A stretch of 64,000 bases of DNA from Holophaga foetida DSM 6591 (GTDB taxonomy: Bacteria > Acidobacteriota > Holophagae > Holophagales > Holophagaceae), in contig NZ_KI912268.1 of the NCBI RefSeq assembly GCF_000242615.2, positions 889,863 to 953,862 on the forward strand. The letters run 5' to 3'. The notes under the pieces are model-generated. The model searched no databases. It saw only the letters and a list, made by a program, of their open reading frames with translations, and was not told where the DNA came from. Numbering within the stretch: the stretch's first letter is position 1; every line of letters starts with the position of its first letter. Positions 50,120 through 61,552 of this stretch are shown here, one piece after another. The position numbers and the translations under genes were made by a program.

Positions 50120-52849
50120 TCACACAAGAGCCTGGCGGATCGCCTCCACTAGGCTCTTCATGCCAAACGGCTTGTGCAGGAAACCCATGAGCCCTCCCGC
50201 AAGCATATCGTTCACGGACTGATCATTGGCGAAACCGGAAGCCGCGATGACCCGCACCTCCGGATCCAGGCTCCGGAGACGCTGGAAGGTTTCACGGCCT
50301 GAGAGGCCGGGCATGACCATATCCAGGAGAACAAGCCTGATCTCCTGGTGATGTGCCTCAAAAACCCGTATCCCTTCCGCGCCATCGACGGCCTGGAGAA
50401 TCCGATATCCCATGGAGCCCAGGATGCGGGCGGTCGTGCTTCGGATCATGTCCTCATCATCGATGACGAGGATGGTGCCTTCGCCCCGATGCTGTTCCCG
50501 GACGGACTCATGAACAGGCTCCGGCCTGGGCACCTCGTCCAGGGGCAGGAGGATGTTGAAAGCACTGCCCTGGCCAGGTTCCGATTCCACCTGAAGGGCC
50601 CCCCGATGGGACTTCACGATGCCGTACACCGCGGCGAGACCAAGACCTGTGCCCCTGCCCTCGGCCTTGGTGGTGAAAAAGGGTTCGAAGATCCGAGCAC
50701 GGATCTCAGGGGGGATGCCGTGGCCCGTATCCCGGACGGAGAGGCGGACGTAGGCACCAGCCTCGATATGAAATCCCACGGGATCCGACAAGGGTTCCCG
50801 GAGTCGCACATCTTCGGTCTCGACCGTCAGGACGCCCCCCTCCGGCATGGCATCCCTGGCGTTGATGCAGAGATTGAGCAGGGCGTTCTCCAGCTGGGAA
50901 GGGTCTCCCACCACCTGTGGATTCCTGGCATTGAGCGCCTGCCTGATCTCGATCCGCTTGTCGACGCTCCTGGACAGAAGCCCCAAGGTGTCCTGGATGA
51001 TGCGATGGAGATCCAGGGCTGTGGACACCAGCTTGCCTTTGCGACTGAAGGCCAGGAGCTTGGAGGTGAGCTCCGCCGCCCGTTCGCTGGCCTGGATGAT
51101 GGTCTTCACCAGGGCCCTATGGGGAGCATCCTCCGGGAGCTCCTCCGCGAGAAGCTCCGCCGAGCCCAGGATGCCCGCCAGCATGTTGTTGAAATCGTGG
51201 GCCACGCCACCGGCCAGCTGCCCGATGGCGTCCATCTTCTGGCTCTGGCGCAGCTGCTCCTCCTGGACCCGCAGGGATTCTTCGGCGGCCACCTGTTCGG
51301 TGATATCCACGGCGATGCCGAGGCAGCCCTGGAAGTGGCCTCCCGGGACATCCACGGGGGTGAGGACCATCTCCACCAGCCGTCGATCTCCTTTCCTGGT
51401 GATCCACTGCCAGCGGACCATCTCCATCTGGTTCTCCCTGGCCATGTTCGCGAACACAGACAGGGAGTCATCGAATGCCAAGCCGGCAGCAACCATGCCC
51501 TTCCTCCTCTCCTCGACCTCGTCGAGGTCATGCCAGAGGAGAGGGGTTTCCTTGCCGACCACTTCAGCACTCGTCCAGCCCAGGATCCTCTCGGCCCCCC
51601 GGTTGAAAACCTGGATCACGCCGCGGGAATCCGTCATCACAATGCTCACCAGGGTGGCCGCGTCCAGCAGGTTCTGGAGATAGCCCAAGGCTGATGACAG
51701 TTTGGTTTCCGTGGCCCGGAGATCATCGACCCGCTCTTCGAGCCTCGCAAGCATGGCACGCAGCTGCTCGGTCATGGCGTTGAAGGTGGATGCAAGCGTG
51801 CCCACCTCATCCATGCGCTCCACGCGCGCCGTCAGATCAAGTTCACCGTCGGCAATGCGGGTAGCCGTATCCACGAGATGCTCCAGCGGGCGGGTGATGC
51901 TCCGGGCGAGGAACACCGAGGCCAGCACCGCGGCCAGGATGGCCACCACCGTCACCAGAGCCGAAAACCACATGAGCCGCCGGATGGGCTGGAAGGCCTC
52001 GGAGATGGCCTGCTCACCCACCAGCCCAACCTTCAGTTGCGGAATCCACGAGTAGACCCCGATCACCCGGTCCCCCGAATAGTTCGTGTAGATGCCGTCG
52101 CCGCTTCCATGGCCTTCGATGGCGGCATTCACCGCCATGGTGGAGATATAGGTTCCACCGGGGTCGTAACCAGGCGTGCTCGTCTCGGTCAGGAGGACAT
52201 GGTTGGCCCCCACCAGATAGGTTTCCGCGGTCCTGCCCAGCCCGAGGGGGGTTTTCAGGATCTCGCTGAGCTGGGCTAGGCGGGTCTGGCTCGCCAACAC
52301 GCCAACGCTCTCACCACGCGCATTCCGGATCGGAATCACAATAATCAACGCGCTGGCGCCTTCCGTAACCGAGGAATAGGAAAAGGTCACCACGTGGGCG
52401 CCGGCCTGCCTGCACCCCTCCGTGAAATAGGCCTGCAGCCCCCGAAATTCGCCCAGGATATTGGGATCGCTTGAGGCCACCACCCAGCCTCGGGCGTTCA
52501 GGAGGAAGATTTCGTCGATTCGCCCACTTGCCCGGGCGTAGTCGCGCAACTGCGTCTGCAGGGGATTCCCTGCAGCGTTTTCCGGACTCAGGCTCCCGAG
52601 GGCGGTCGCCATATCTTCCCGGATCGCAGGAAAGCTAAGCAGTGCGGCCAGATCCCGCTCCCGATTCTTGACCCACATCTCCACCGAAGCCTTGCGCGAG
52701 CAGACCGCCGAGTTCAACCTCCGCTTCACCTGCTCCCGCAGGTCATGCTGCCCCACCCGCCCCACAATGAGGCTGATCAGCCCCGAAGGGATGATCAGCA
52801 GCATCAGAAACGCCACCAGCAGGCGGGTGCGGATTGAGCGGAGTCTCAT
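50120..52849 (-). CDS. Hybrid sensor histidine kinase (dCACHE-HAMP-PAS-HK-REC)
   Basis: 909 residues. A membrane helix (~8-30) and second helix (~290-315) bracket a periplasmic dCACHE-like ligand domain; then HAMP, a coiled segment, PAS with PAC (~390-520), HisKA with the phospho-His in [13 protein letters not shown] (~549), HATPase with [18 protein letters not shown] (~654) and [19 protein letters not shown], and a C-terminal receiver with phospho-Asp in LLDMVMPG (~843). It overlaps the upstream gene for a periplasmic binding protein by ATGA, so ligand binding may be relayed through that protein. No separate DNA-binding response regulator is nearby. Confidence 0.88.
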   Translation of the reverse strand: MRLRSIRTRLLVAFLMLLIIPSGLISLIVGRVGQHDLREQVKRRLNSAVCSRKASVEMWVKNRERDLAALLSFPAIREDMATALGSLSPENAAGNPLQTQLRDYARASGRIDEIFLLNARGWVVASSDPNILGEFRGLQAYFTEGCRQAGAHVVTFSYSSVTEGASALIIVIPIRNARGESVGVLASQTRLAQLSEILKTPLGLGRTAETYLVGANHVLLTETSTPGYDPGGTYISTMAVNAAIEGHGSGDGIYTNYSGDRVIGVYSWIPQLKVGLVGEQAISEAFQPIRRLMWFSALVTVVAILAAVLASVFLARSITRPLEHLVDTATRIADGELDLTARVERMDEVGTLASTFNAMTEQLRAMLARLEERVDDLRATETKLSSALGYLQNLLDAATLVSIVMTDSRGVIQVFNRGAERILGWTSAEVVGKETPLLWHDLDEVEERRKGMVAAGLAFDDSLSVFANMARENQMEMVRWQWITRKGDRRLVEMVLTPVDVPGGHFQGCLGIAVDITEQVAAEESLRVQEEQLRQSQKMDAIGQLAGGVAHDFNNMLAGILGSAELLAEELPEDAPHRALVKTIIQASERAAELTSKLLAFSRKGKLVSTALDLHRIIQDTLGLLSRSVDKRIEIRQALNARNPQVVGDPSQLENALLNLCINARDAMPEGGVLTVETEDVRLREPLSDPVGFHIEAGAYVRLSVRDTGHGIPPEIRARIFEPFFTTKAEGRGTGLGLAAVYGIVKSHRGALQVESEPGQGSAFNILLPLDEVPRPEPVHESVREQHRGEGTILVIDDEDMIRSTTARILGSMGYRILQAVDGAEGIRVFEAHHQEIRLVLLDMVMPGLSGRETFQRLRSLDPEVRVIAASGFANDQSVNDMLAGGLMGFLHKPFGMKSLVEAIRQALV

Positions 52850-54027
52850 CTGGCCTCATTCCCCCTGGGCAACGCATCGGCCCTGTTCAGGGTTTCGCGG
52901 GTGATCAGAGCCTGGGGACTGAAGATGACGCGGGGGAGCTTCTGCCCCTCCAGCAGACGCACCGCCACCTCCATCGCAATGCGTCCGGTCTCCTGCGGGA
53001 AGGAGTCGACGGTGCCTGCAAGTTCTCCCCTTCGGATAGAGTCATAGGCAGCCGGGATGCCATCGGTGCCAAAGACCAGCACCTTGCCCAGCTTGTTCCT
53101 CCGCTTTACGGCCTCCACGACGCCAAAGGCCATGATGTCGTTGTTGCAGTAGAAGGCCCGCAGCCTGGGATAGCGGTCCAGGATGCCGGATGAAACCTGG
53201 AGAGCCCGGTGGAGGTCCCAGTCCGCCCCCTCCTTGGCCACCACCGTGAATGGCGAGCCCTCCAGGGTATCGACGAACCCAGCGGTGCGGTTGATGACAG
53301 CGTAACTCCCAGCCAGGCCCATGATCACGGCCACTTCCCCCCCTTCCGGCATGATCGCCTTGAGGTGCTGGGCAACCCGGACCCCATTCTCGTATTGATT
53401 GGGGCCAATCCAATGCTCCGCCTCGTAAAGGACTGCGTCGTTGACGTTCAACACCATCTGCCCGCGGCTTCTGGCCTGGAGCAGTGCCGACCGGAGATTG
53501 AGATCCGTCTGAGGGGAGACGAGGTAGGCATCGTAATTCCGATAAAGCATGCCTTCGAAAAGCTCCAGCTGCCCTGATGTATCCGACTCCGTGCTGGGTG
53601 CCCGAATGTCCAGCCTTACGCCGAGTTCGTCGGCCCGGGACTGCATCCCTGCGGCCAGCAACTGCCAATAGTGGTTCCCGAGGAACTTCATGATCACTCC
53701 GATCCGATAGTTCCTGGCCCGCTTGGGCAAGGGCTCAAAACGGCCCGAGAGGAGAGCGGACTGGATGGCATCGGCCTCTCGGGCCGGATCAAATGGTCCG
53801 GTACCTGCTACTGGTACCGCCGGTCTCGCGATGCGGGAGGCAGAGCTCCGCCACACCGCCGTAGAGACAGCCAGCAGGGCCATGATTGCAAGGAGGAGCA
53901 CTGCCCCGGTGATCCATATCAATCGGCGATGAGCACTGATGATGGCACCTCCTCCCCGGCAGAGCCGAGGCCCCTGACACGAAGTCCTTGCAGGGCGTTT
54001 CCGACCATCTGCATCGGCCATCGGCAT
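52846..54027 (-). CDS. Membrane-anchored periplasmic sugar-binding-type (PBP1/LacI) protein
   Basis: About 393 residues. An N-terminal anchor helix (LIWITGAVLLLAIMALLAVSTAV, ~50-73) is followed by a type I periplasmic-binding fold (IGVIMKFLGNHYWQLLAAGMQSRADELGV, VSPQTDLNLR, VFGTDGIPAAYDSIRRGELAGTV, RETLNRAD end). It is a sensor partner rather than an ABC-transport component because no permease or ATPase is adjacent and the next gene is a histidine kinase. The start is uncertain (54027, 54021 or 54099); none has a strong SD. Confidence 0.75.
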   Translation of the reverse strand: MPMADADGRKRPARTSCQGPRLCRGGGAIISAHRRLIWITGAVLLLAIMALLAVSTAVWRSSASRIARPAVPVAGTGPFDPAREADAIQSALLSGRFEPLPKRARNYRIGVIMKFLGNHYWQLLAAGMQSRADELGVRLDIRAPSTESDTSGQLELFEGMLYRNYDAYLVSPQTDLNLRSALLQARSRGQMVLNVNDAVLYEAEHWIGPNQYENGVRVAQHLKAIMPEGGEVAVIMGLAGSYAVINRTAGFVDTLEGSPFTVVAKEGADWDLHRALQVSSGILDRYPRLRAFYCNNDIMAFGVVEAVKRRNKLGKVLVFGTDGIPAAYDSIRRGELAGTVDSFPQETGRIAMEVAVRLLEGQKLPRVIFSPQALITRETLNRADALPRGNEAR

Positions 54028-54053
54028 ACCGGAGTCAATTTCCAGCGAGGATT

Positions 54054-54215
54054 CAACCGGGCATCGACGAGATCTACATCGACTTGACGGAGGTGCCAAG
54101 CGAGACCCGTGAACTGGCGGAAAGGATCAAGGCCACTGTGCGGGAGGCGACGGGGCTTTCCTGCTCCGCCATCAATGGAATCGGTCCCAAAGCCACCGCG
54201 AAGCTGGACAGTTTC
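54054..54215 (+). pseudogene. Y-family DNA polymerase (DinB/UmuC) fragment
   Basis: The plus frame reads GIDEIYIDLTEVPSETRELAERIKATVREATGLSCSAINGIGPKATAKLDS (in parts: GIDEIYIDLT, ELAERIKATVREATGLSCS, GPKATAKLDS), matching the palm catalytic SIDE motif and following helix of DinB/ImpB-type polymerases. The rest of the gene is absent on both sides and the frame runs antisense to the sensor gene start. It is a decayed fragment. Confidence 0.6.
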
Positions 54216-54351
54216 AACATCTGGACCGGAAGCCGCGCCTTCTGGGGATACGCGCGGGATCCCTGGTCAGGCAGGAGGAGGGGCAGGCCCGCACCCCGGA
54301 AGCGGATCACCCTATCGGGCGCCCAGTGGGCCTCTTCGAAGGCCTCGATTC

Positions 54352-54663
54352 CTAATGCCCCCCTGGCACGTGCTGCCACAGGATCGAGAGCGTATCCGAG
54401 GATTCACTGACAGGCTCCACCACGGCTTCCGCGAAACCGGGAGGACAGAAGGGCAAGGCCTCGTCGGACTCCCACATATCCACGATCTCCGTGGGTTCGC
54501 CGACCTTGTTCCGCTTGTAGTGAACCGTGACGAATCGCGTCGCACCGCCCCCGAGGCTGATCGCCTTGCAGCGCGCGCAGCTTTGAACCTCTTCGCAAAA
54601 AGAATCTCGGTTCAGCGACTGAAGCATGGGTCCACCCGTCTGTAGTTTTTTGTTCTCATACAT
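54352..54663 (-). CDS. Hypothetical protein with CxxC
   Basis: 103 residues from MYENKKLQTGG, with CARCKAISLGGGATRFVTVHYKRNKVGEP and EALPFCPPGFAEAVVEPV. Codon use is gene-like, but there is no clear SD, and the longer frame from 54882 is A/T-rich and unlikely. No family recognised. Confidence 0.42.
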   Translation of the reverse strand: MYENKKLQTGGPMLQSLNRDSFCEEVQSCARCKAISLGGGATRFVTVHYKRNKVGEPTEIVDMWESDEALPFCPPGFAEAVVEPVSESSDTLSILWQHVPGGH

Positions 54664-54793
54664 GGATAACACTTGTCGAAAACAATTCAAGCTTTTTTTA
54701 TCGAATACCCATAAGAGCGGATGATAATACCAATACAAATCCCCCTGAATCCACACCTCGCCAAGCAGGGCCGCCGACGGGAAATGCATGGTA

Positions 54794-54820
54794 GCCGCGG
54801 ATGAACAAGGTGAACGTGGA
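54794..54820 (+). repeat. Single-arm copy of the cysH-cysD repeat
   Basis: This segment matches the left arm of the palindromic element at 62254-62487 (GCCGCGGATGAA...GGTGAACG...GGAT) but has no partner arm nearby. It is a half-copy or decayed relative. Confidence 0.5.
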
Positions 54821-54947
54821 TTGAGAACCAGTCCCAGGTGCCCAGGTGAACTGCTTTGAGTCGCGTTCACCCCATCATCCACGGACGGTTCTGCATGTCC
54901 TATTCCGTGACGGAGGCCGCCTACGTGCCGGTTAACCTGTAATCACC

Positions 54948-55463
54948 ATGGACTACACACTCCGCCCGGCGCACCCTGATGACCTGGAAATCGTCCTGCC
55001 CTGGGCCGGAACTGCGGACCTCCTGCAACGATGGGGCGGGCCATCCCTGGCCTTCCCTGGCAATCCCAAGTCCATCTGGGTGGAAATCGAAGCATCTCCG
55101 GACAACACCCGTTCTCTTGTCGATGCGAACCGTGAGGTTGTTGGATTCGGCCAGGCCTTGCGCCGGGGCCGGAACATCCACTTGGCCCGCATCATCGTTT
55201 CGCCTGACCATCGCGGTCATGGTCTTGGGCTCATCCTCTGCCGGAGACTGATCCAGCAGGCGATCCATGGGCACCGACCGGACGAGATCACCCTGAACGT
55301 CCACCCCGACAATGCTGTGGCCATGGCGCTCTACCGCACCCTGGGTTTCAGGCCCACGGCCGGTCTCCCGGAGTCAGAAGCCATCAGGATGTTCCTGCGC
55401 CCAGTCCCCCCGTTCACCACAGACGCCGCCAATGCCACCGAGTATCCCCTTCCGTCATCCTGA
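54948..55463 (+). CDS. GNAT-family N-acetyltransferase
   Basis: 171 residues: the acetyl-CoA-binding segment RIIVSPDHRGHGLGLILCRRLIQQAI (~83-108; R/Q-x-x-G-x-G/A-type loop), NVHPDNAVAMALYRTLGFRPT near the end. The N-terminal part begins YTLRPAHPDDLE. Substrate unknown. No operon partner is evident. Confidence 0.83.
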   Translation: MDYTLRPAHPDDLEIVLPWAGTADLLQRWGGPSLAFPGNPKSIWVEIEASPDNTRSLVDANREVVGFGQALRRGRNIHLARIIVSPDHRGHGLGLILCRRLIQQAIHGHRPDEITLNVHPDNAVAMALYRTLGFRPTAGLPESEAIRMFLRPVPPFTTDAANATEYPLPSS

Positions 55464-55543
55464 TTCCCCTGCGGTTCCGCCCAAGGTCATTCTCCGTGTA
55501 GAATCAGCCTTCAATCCTGTTCAAAACAGAGACGGAGGCATCC

Positions 55544-56035
55544 ATGCGCTGGATTCTACCCATGACGATCTGCCTGACGATGGCCAGCCTCGGGCTGCAG
55601 GCCGCCCCCAAAAAGGCGCCGACAGTGCTGCCCGTGAAGGCCAGGACCCAGTACGCGGACTATTACGGCACCATGCTCACCCTGGACAGAAAGGTCCTCA
55701 ACATCGGCAGCCGGACCTTCGGCTGGGGTATCACCAACGAGAAGCCCTTGGAGATGGCCTACTTCGCCGCCTACCTCAAACCCAAGGGCAAGTTCTCCCG
55801 CCTCAAGGCCACCCTTTATGCAGACCCTGACATCAAGGCCGAGCTCCAGTTCCAGATCCGGGCTGAGAAGTACAACGGGGTCGTACTTTCGAGCGAAACC
55901 CTGAGCCCCGGCGAGACCAAGGAAATCGAAGTCGAGATCCCGGGCATCCAGCAGGTCTACATCGGCACTGAATTGAAGACCAACCACGACAAGGCCCGGC
56001 GCATCATCATCGGCGAGCCCACCTTCCTCAAGTAG
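55544..56035 (+). CDS. Secreted protein of unknown function
   Basis: 163 residues with a signal peptide (MRWILPMTICLTMASLGLQA) and a beta-rich mature part (YGTMLTLDRKVLNIGSRTFGWGIT, LKATLYADPDIKAELQFQIR, IEVEIPGIQQVYIGTEL). The layout resembles galactose-binding-type (NPCBM-like) domains, but not strongly enough to assign. SD GACGGAGGC precedes the start. Confidence 0.65.
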   Translation: MRWILPMTICLTMASLGLQAAPKKAPTVLPVKARTQYADYYGTMLTLDRKVLNIGSRTFGWGITNEKPLEMAYFAAYLKPKGKFSRLKATLYADPDIKAELQFQIRAEKYNGVVLSSETLSPGETKEIEVEIPGIQQVYIGTELKTNHDKARRIIIGEPTFLK

Positions 56036-56053
56036 CCCCCAGGGCCCAGGGCC

Positions 56054-56608
56054 TCAGGCCACATCCATGCGGCGGGCGTAGACCTCATCAAACATCGCCT
56101 CCAGCCCCCCATGGGTGCCCCTGAGGCCCGCCACGACCCGGGCCGCCCAATCGAAGTAGTCCAGCTTGCGCTCGATGGACCAGCCAGCCGGGGCCGAGGC
56201 CAGCATGTCCCGGAGGTTGCAGATCTTATCGGCCAGCTTCACAAGCTTGGCCTCCCGGGAACAGTGAGGGGCATGCTCGACCTGCAACTGTTTCCGGACG
56301 TGCTTTTCCAAGGACTTATCATCCGTGACCTCCAGGACGATAGAGGCGATCCGGGGTCCGAACACCTGCTCCAGCTCCTCGGGCGTGGTCTGGGTGTCCT
56401 CAATGGTGTCGTGCAGCACCGCCGCGCATAGGACTTCGAGCTCCTCGACGCCCCCCTCGTTGGTCAGCAGGTTGGCCAGGGCGATGGGATGGTTGATGTA
56501 GGGAGAGGCCTCGGCATCCTTGCGCCGCTGGTTGCGGTGCTTATCCGCCGCGAAGGCGAGCACCCTGAATAGTTCCCCGGCAATCCCTGGGGCATTTCCT
56601 GTCGTCAT
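56054..56608 (-). CDS. HD-domain protein (RelA/SpoT hydrolase-type, MESH1-like)
   Basis: 184 residues with metal-site H in YINHPIALANLL, the HD motif LHDTIEDTQTTPEELEQVFG and KLADKICNLRDML, the sequence order of the (p)ppGpp hydrolase domain of SpoT. It lacks synthetase, TGS and ACT domains, so it would be a small alarmone hydrolase. It overlaps the truncated hydE by four bases. Confidence 0.8.
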   Translation of the reverse strand: MTTGNAPGIAGELFRVLAFAADKHRNQRRKDAEASPYINHPIALANLLTNEGGVEELEVLCAAVLHDTIEDTQTTPEELEQVFGPRIASIVLEVTDDKSLEKHVRKQLQVEHAPHCSREAKLVKLADKICNLRDMLASAPAGWSIERKLDYFDWAARVVAGLRGTHGGLEAMFDEVYARRMDVA

Positions 56609-57219
56609 GGCCGATCCCCTGTTTCCCCCATCATCCTCCCTGCCGCACCAGGATCACAGCTTTTTGACAGCAAATGTCCTGCCTCCAGTCCCCTTCCCCG
56701 GTATCCGCCCAATGCGGTGGATCCGCCCGGACGGGAGGGATGGATGCGACGGTAGAGCTCAGGGTCAGAACTCTCAAAGCGCAGCAGGTAGCGGTCTGCC
56801 CCCGCAGCCTTCCAGGAGCGCAACTCGTCGTCTTCGCGCTCGCCCAGACTGAGGGTGACCGCCAGCCCCGTACGCTCCTTGATCCGGCCCACAAGCTGAG
56901 CGATGAAGGCCTGGGTGAGCCCCGGATCCTCCCCGGCCTGGACAACCACGGTTCCATAGCTGTAGGCCTTGGCCTCCTCCGCGCAGGCCAGGATCTCCTC
57001 TTCAGTCATGCGGTAGCGGCGGATGCCCGCAGCCGTGGCGCTGATGCCGCAGTACTGACAGTGGCGCACGCAGTGGTTGGAGATCTCGATGAGCCCCCGG
57101 AAGTGCACCTCGGGCCCCACACGGGCCTCCCGGACCGCATCAGCCTGAGCCCAGAGGGCCTCCAGCCGGGATTCATCCAACTCCTTCAACCACCCCAGGA
57201 TCTCGTCGCGTTCCATCAT
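56605..57219 (-). pseudogene. hydE: Truncated [FeFe]-hydrogenase maturase HydE-like radical SAM
   Basis: The first ~175 residues match HydE: FRGLIEISNHCVRHCQYCGISA with C-x3-C-x2-C, then YRMTEEEILACAEEA, VVVQAGEDPG and FESSDPELYRRIHPSRPG. Normal HydE runs to ~350 residues; here the match ends after HPSRPG and a ~30-residue unrelated tail (GGSTALGGYRGRGLEAG) leads to a stop overlapping the HD gene. Half the barrel is missing, so HydE function is doubtful. No hydF, hydG or hydrogenase gene is in the window. Confidence 0.65.
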
Positions 57220-57561
57220 TCCCCCTCAGGCCTGGACAATGTTAACAAAAAAAGTAAGAAATACACCTCAACAAACCCACAAATACCAACGCAATTACTA
57301 CAATTAAACATGTTGTATAGTCAAATTTTATGCTTGACTTAGCCTCGTGGGGACTTAATAATTTCCCATGCTTCTTACTCTGTTGGTAAGAATCACACCA
57401 GAGACACCATGCGACTCCGACCCGATCCCACCTGCCCCCGACGTCCCTCACGACGCTGTCGAAGCTGTCGCTGAAGCCTCCCCCTCCCGAACCCATCGAA
57501 GCCAAGCTCCACGATCCGTGGACAGCTCCCCGTCTATTCCCATTTTTGAAAGACTCCTGCC
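57220..57561 (+). promoter_or_regulatory. A/T-rich promoter region of sulfate operon
   Basis: About 340 bases with no gene. It is the most A/T-rich intergenic part of the window, with TTGACT at ~57333 as a -35-like element and a perfect inverted repeat TTCTTAC/GTAAGAA (57372-57378, 57386-57392) beyond it, ~170 bases before sbp. The repeat is a candidate sulfur-response operator; a long untranslated leader is implied. Confidence 0.45.
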
Positions 57562-58560
57562 ATGAAGCGCTTTGCCCTCACCGCCCTCGCCGCCACCCTT
57601 TCCCTGGGCCTCTTCGCCGGAAGCCCCAAGAAGCTTCTCAATGTCTCCTATGACCCCACCCGGGAGCTCTACCAGGACATCAACCAGGTCTTCACCCGCC
57701 AGCACAAGGCCCGCAGCGGTGTGGACCTGGCCATCAGCCAGAGTCACGGAGGCAGCGGCAAACAGGCCCGCTCCGTGCTGGACGGCCTCCAGGCCGATGT
57801 GGTGACCCTCGCCCTGGCCTATGACATCGATGCCCTGGCGGAGAAGGGCCGCCTCCTTCCCGCCGACTGGCAGAAGCGCCTGCCCTACAACAGCACCCCC
57901 TTCACCAGCACCATCGTCTTCCTGGTTCGAAAGGGCAACCCCAAAGGCATCAAGGATTGGAATGATCTCATCAAGCCTGGTGTCTCCGTGATCACCCCCA
58001 ATCCCAAGACATCCGGCGGCGCCCGCTGGAACTACCTGGCGGCCTGGGGCTACGCCCTGCGGGCCAACCACGGTGACCCGTCCAAGGCCCGGGCCTATGT
58101 CCAGGAACTCTTCAGGCACGTGCCGGTCCTGGATTCCGGAGCCCGGGGTGCCACCACGACCTTTGTGGAGCGTGGCCTGGGGGATGTGCTCCTGGCCTGG
58201 GAGAACGAGGCATTCCTGGCCGAGAAGGAACTAGGCAAGGACAAGTTCCAGATCGTGGCCCCTTCGGTGAGCATCCTGGCCGAGCCCCCGGTGGCGGTGG
58301 TGGACCGCAACGTCCAGCGCCACGGCACCGCAGCAGAAGCCAAGGCTTACCTGGACTTCCTCTACACCAAAGAGGCCCAGGCCATCGGCGCCAAGCACTA
58401 CTACCGCCCCCGGGAAGCGTCAGTTGCCAAGGCCTATGCCAAGTCCTTCCCCAAGCTGAATCTCTTCACCATCGATGAAGTCTTCGGGGGCTGGCAGAAG
58501 GCCCAGAAGACCCATTTCACCGATGGCGGCGTCTTCGACCAGATCTACCAGCCCCGCTGA
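57562..58560 (+). CDS. sbp: Sulfate/thiosulfate-binding periplasmic protein
   Basis: 332 residues with a signal peptide (1-20) and the Sbp/CysP fold: [50 protein letters not shown] and [19 protein letters not shown], residues that bind the oxyanion. It delivers sulfate to the CysTWA transporter encoded next. The gene order sbp-cysT-cysW-cysA-cysH-cysD-cysN makes a complete assimilation operon. Confidence 0.92.
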   Translation: MKRFALTALAATLSLGLFAGSPKKLLNVSYDPTRELYQDINQVFTRQHKARSGVDLAISQSHGGSGKQARSVLDGLQADVVTLALAYDIDALAEKGRLLPADWQKRLPYNSTPFTSTIVFLVRKGNPKGIKDWNDLIKPGVSVITPNPKTSGGARWNYLAAWGYALRANHGDPSKARAYVQELFRHVPVLDSGARGATTTFVERGLGDVLLAWENEAFLAEKELGKDKFQIVAPSVSILAEPPVAVVDRNVQRHGTAAEAKAYLDFLYTKEAQAIGAKHYYRPREASVAKAYAKSFPKLNLFTIDEVFGGWQKAQKTHFTDGGVFDQIYQPR

Positions 58561-58567
58561 GGAAACC

Positions 58568-59389
58568 ATGAGTCGATCCAGTTCCAGCCGCAGCCCCGGT
58601 TTCGGAATCAGCCTGGGCATCACCATGGCCTACCTTAGCCTGATGGTGGCCCTGCCCCTCGCCGCCCTGGGGGCCAAGACCTTCAGCCTCTCCTGGCGCG
58701 TCTTCTGGGAAACCGTCACCTCGCCCCGGGTCCTGGCCTCCTACCGCATCAGCTTCGGCACCGCCTTCGCGGCGGCTGTGGTGAACGCCCTGCTGGGCCT
58801 GTTGGTGGCCTGGGTCCTGGTGCGCTACCCCTTCCCGGGTAAACGCCTCGTGGACGCGGTGATCGACCTCCCTTTCGCCCTGCCCACAGCTGTGGCCGGC
58901 ATCGCCCTCACCAAGCTCTATGCTCCCGAGGGCTGGTTCGGGCATCTGCTGCCCTTCAAGGTGGCCTATACCCCCCTGGGCATCAGCATCGCCCTGCTCT
59001 TCATCGGCCTGCCCTTCGTGGTCCGCACCCTCCAGCCCGTACTGGAGGAGTTGGGCACCGAGCTGGAGGAAGCCGCCGCCACCCTGGGGGCTTCCCGCTG
59101 GCAGACCCTGAGCCGGGTAGTCTTTCCCGAACTGGGCCCGGCCCTCCTGACGGGCTTCGCCCTGGCCTTTGCCCGGGGCATCGGGGAATACGGCAGCGTG
59201 GTCTTCATCAGCGGCAACATGCCCATGCGGACCGAGATCACCCCGCTGCTGATCATCACCAAACTGGAGCAGTACGAGTATGCCCAGGCCACCGCCATCG
59301 CCGTGGTGATGCTGCTGATCTCCTTCGTCCTGCTCCTGGGCATCAACCTCCTGCAGCGCCGCATCTCCCGGAAGGTGAACCATGGGTAG
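58568..59389 (+). CDS. cysT: Sulfate ABC transporter permease CysT
   Basis: 273 residues, six helices. EAA loop: [30 protein letters not shown] (in parts). [15 protein letters not shown] and [14 protein letters not shown] are CysT signatures. It starts seven bases after sbp. A 230-base repeat-containing gap separates it from cysW, unusual because these genes normally abut. Confidence 0.92.
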   Translation: MSRSSSSRSPGFGISLGITMAYLSLMVALPLAALGAKTFSLSWRVFWETVTSPRVLASYRISFGTAFAAAVVNALLGLLVAWVLVRYPFPGKRLVDAVIDLPFALPTAVAGIALTKLYAPEGWFGHLLPFKVAYTPLGISIALLFIGLPFVVRTLQPVLEELGTELEEAAATLGASRWQTLSRVVFPELGPALLTGFALAFARGIGEYGSVVFISGNMPMRTEITPLLIITKLEQYEYAQATAIAVVMLLISFVLLLGINLLQRRISRKVNHG

Positions 59390-59408
59390 TCGGGGGCAGG
59401 CTTCAAAA

Positions 59409-59589
59409 GAGTCAACGCAGAGGGCGCAGAGATGGAAAAACAAGGGCGCTGAGGAAAAGCAGGAGGAGCCCAGGGCCTCCGACCGTCTTCACCGCCGACC
59501 GGCCTACTTCTTCCAGTGCCCCTCACCCTTCTTTCCTGTTTTTCTCTGCGCCCTCTCTTTTCTTTCCTCCGCGCCCTCCGCGTTGACTC
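59409..59589. repeat. Palindromic intergenic repeat between cysT and cysW
   Basis: The outer arms GAGTCAACGC at 59409-59418 and GCGTTGACTC at 59580-59589 are exact reverse complements, continuing inward as imperfect arms of ~45 bases rich in GAGGGCGC(A/G)GAG. The core of ~70 bases is unpaired. The element lies entirely in the noncoding gap between two operon genes and does not code for a protein. Confidence 0.75.
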
Positions 59590-59618
59590 AGTTGCGCCCC
59601 TCCCCCTGGAGTTCCTAG

Positions 59619-60463
59619 ATGTCCGCCGCCTCTGTCCGTGAACCCTTCTGGGTCAGGCTGCTCCTGACCCTGGTGGCCCTGGCCTTCCTGGCGGTGGCCC
59701 TGGTGGCGCCCCTGGTGGCGGTCTTTCACCAGGCCCTCAAGGATGGTCTGGCCCTCTACTTCGCAGCCTTCCAGGAACCCGAGGCCTGGGCGGCCATCCG
59801 CCTGAGCCTGGTGGCCGCCACCGTGGCCGTGGTGCTCAATACGGTCTTCGGCCTAGCCGCGGCCTGGCTCCTGGCCCGCTTCCGATTCCGGGGCAAGGGC
59901 TTCCTCACCACCCTCCTGGATATCCCTTTCGTGGTGTCGCCGGTGGTGGCGGGCCTCATCTTTGTCCTCCTCTTCGGCGCCCAGGGCTGGTTCGGCCCCT
60001 GGCTGGACGCTCGGGACATCCGCATCGTCTTCGCCCTGCCGGGCATCATCCTGGCGACCACCTTCGTCAGCCTGCCCTTCGTGGCCCGGGAGATCCTGCC
60101 CACCCTCCAGGCCCAGGGCACCGAGGAGGAAGAAGCCGCCCGCATGCTGGGGGCCTCCTCTTGGCGCACCTTCTGGCGAATCACGCTCCCCAACATCCGC
60201 TGGGCCCTCTTCTCGGGCATCGTCCTCTGCTCCGCCCGGGCCCTGGGGGAATTCGGCGCCGTCTCGGTGGTTTCGGGCCACATCCGGGGCGAAACCAACA
60301 CCCTGCCCCTGCACGTCGAGATCCTCTACAACGAGTATCAGTTCACCGCCGCCTTCGCCTGCGCCTCGCTCCTGACCCTCACGGCCCTGGTGACCCTGCT
60401 TTTGAAATCCCTTCTGGAATGGCGCATCCGCGCCGCGGCCCGACGAGCCCTGGAGATCCCCTC

Positions 60464-60467
<4 letters not shown>
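59619..60467 (+). CDS. cysW: Sulfate ABC transporter permease CysW
   Basis: 282 residues. Six helices with [22 protein letters not shown], the EAA loop [29 protein letters not shown] (in parts), and [32 protein letters not shown]. It partners CysT. It overlaps cysA by four bases. Confidence 0.92.

Positions 60468-61551
<1,084 letters not shown>

Positions 61552-61552
<1 letters not shown>

Noticed and set aside
49882..50127. Possible small membrane protein on the minus strand
   Set aside because: The hydrophobic end (VFLLLLGALASALARIV) is helix-like, but there is no suitable start or ribosome site and it overlaps the kinase end.
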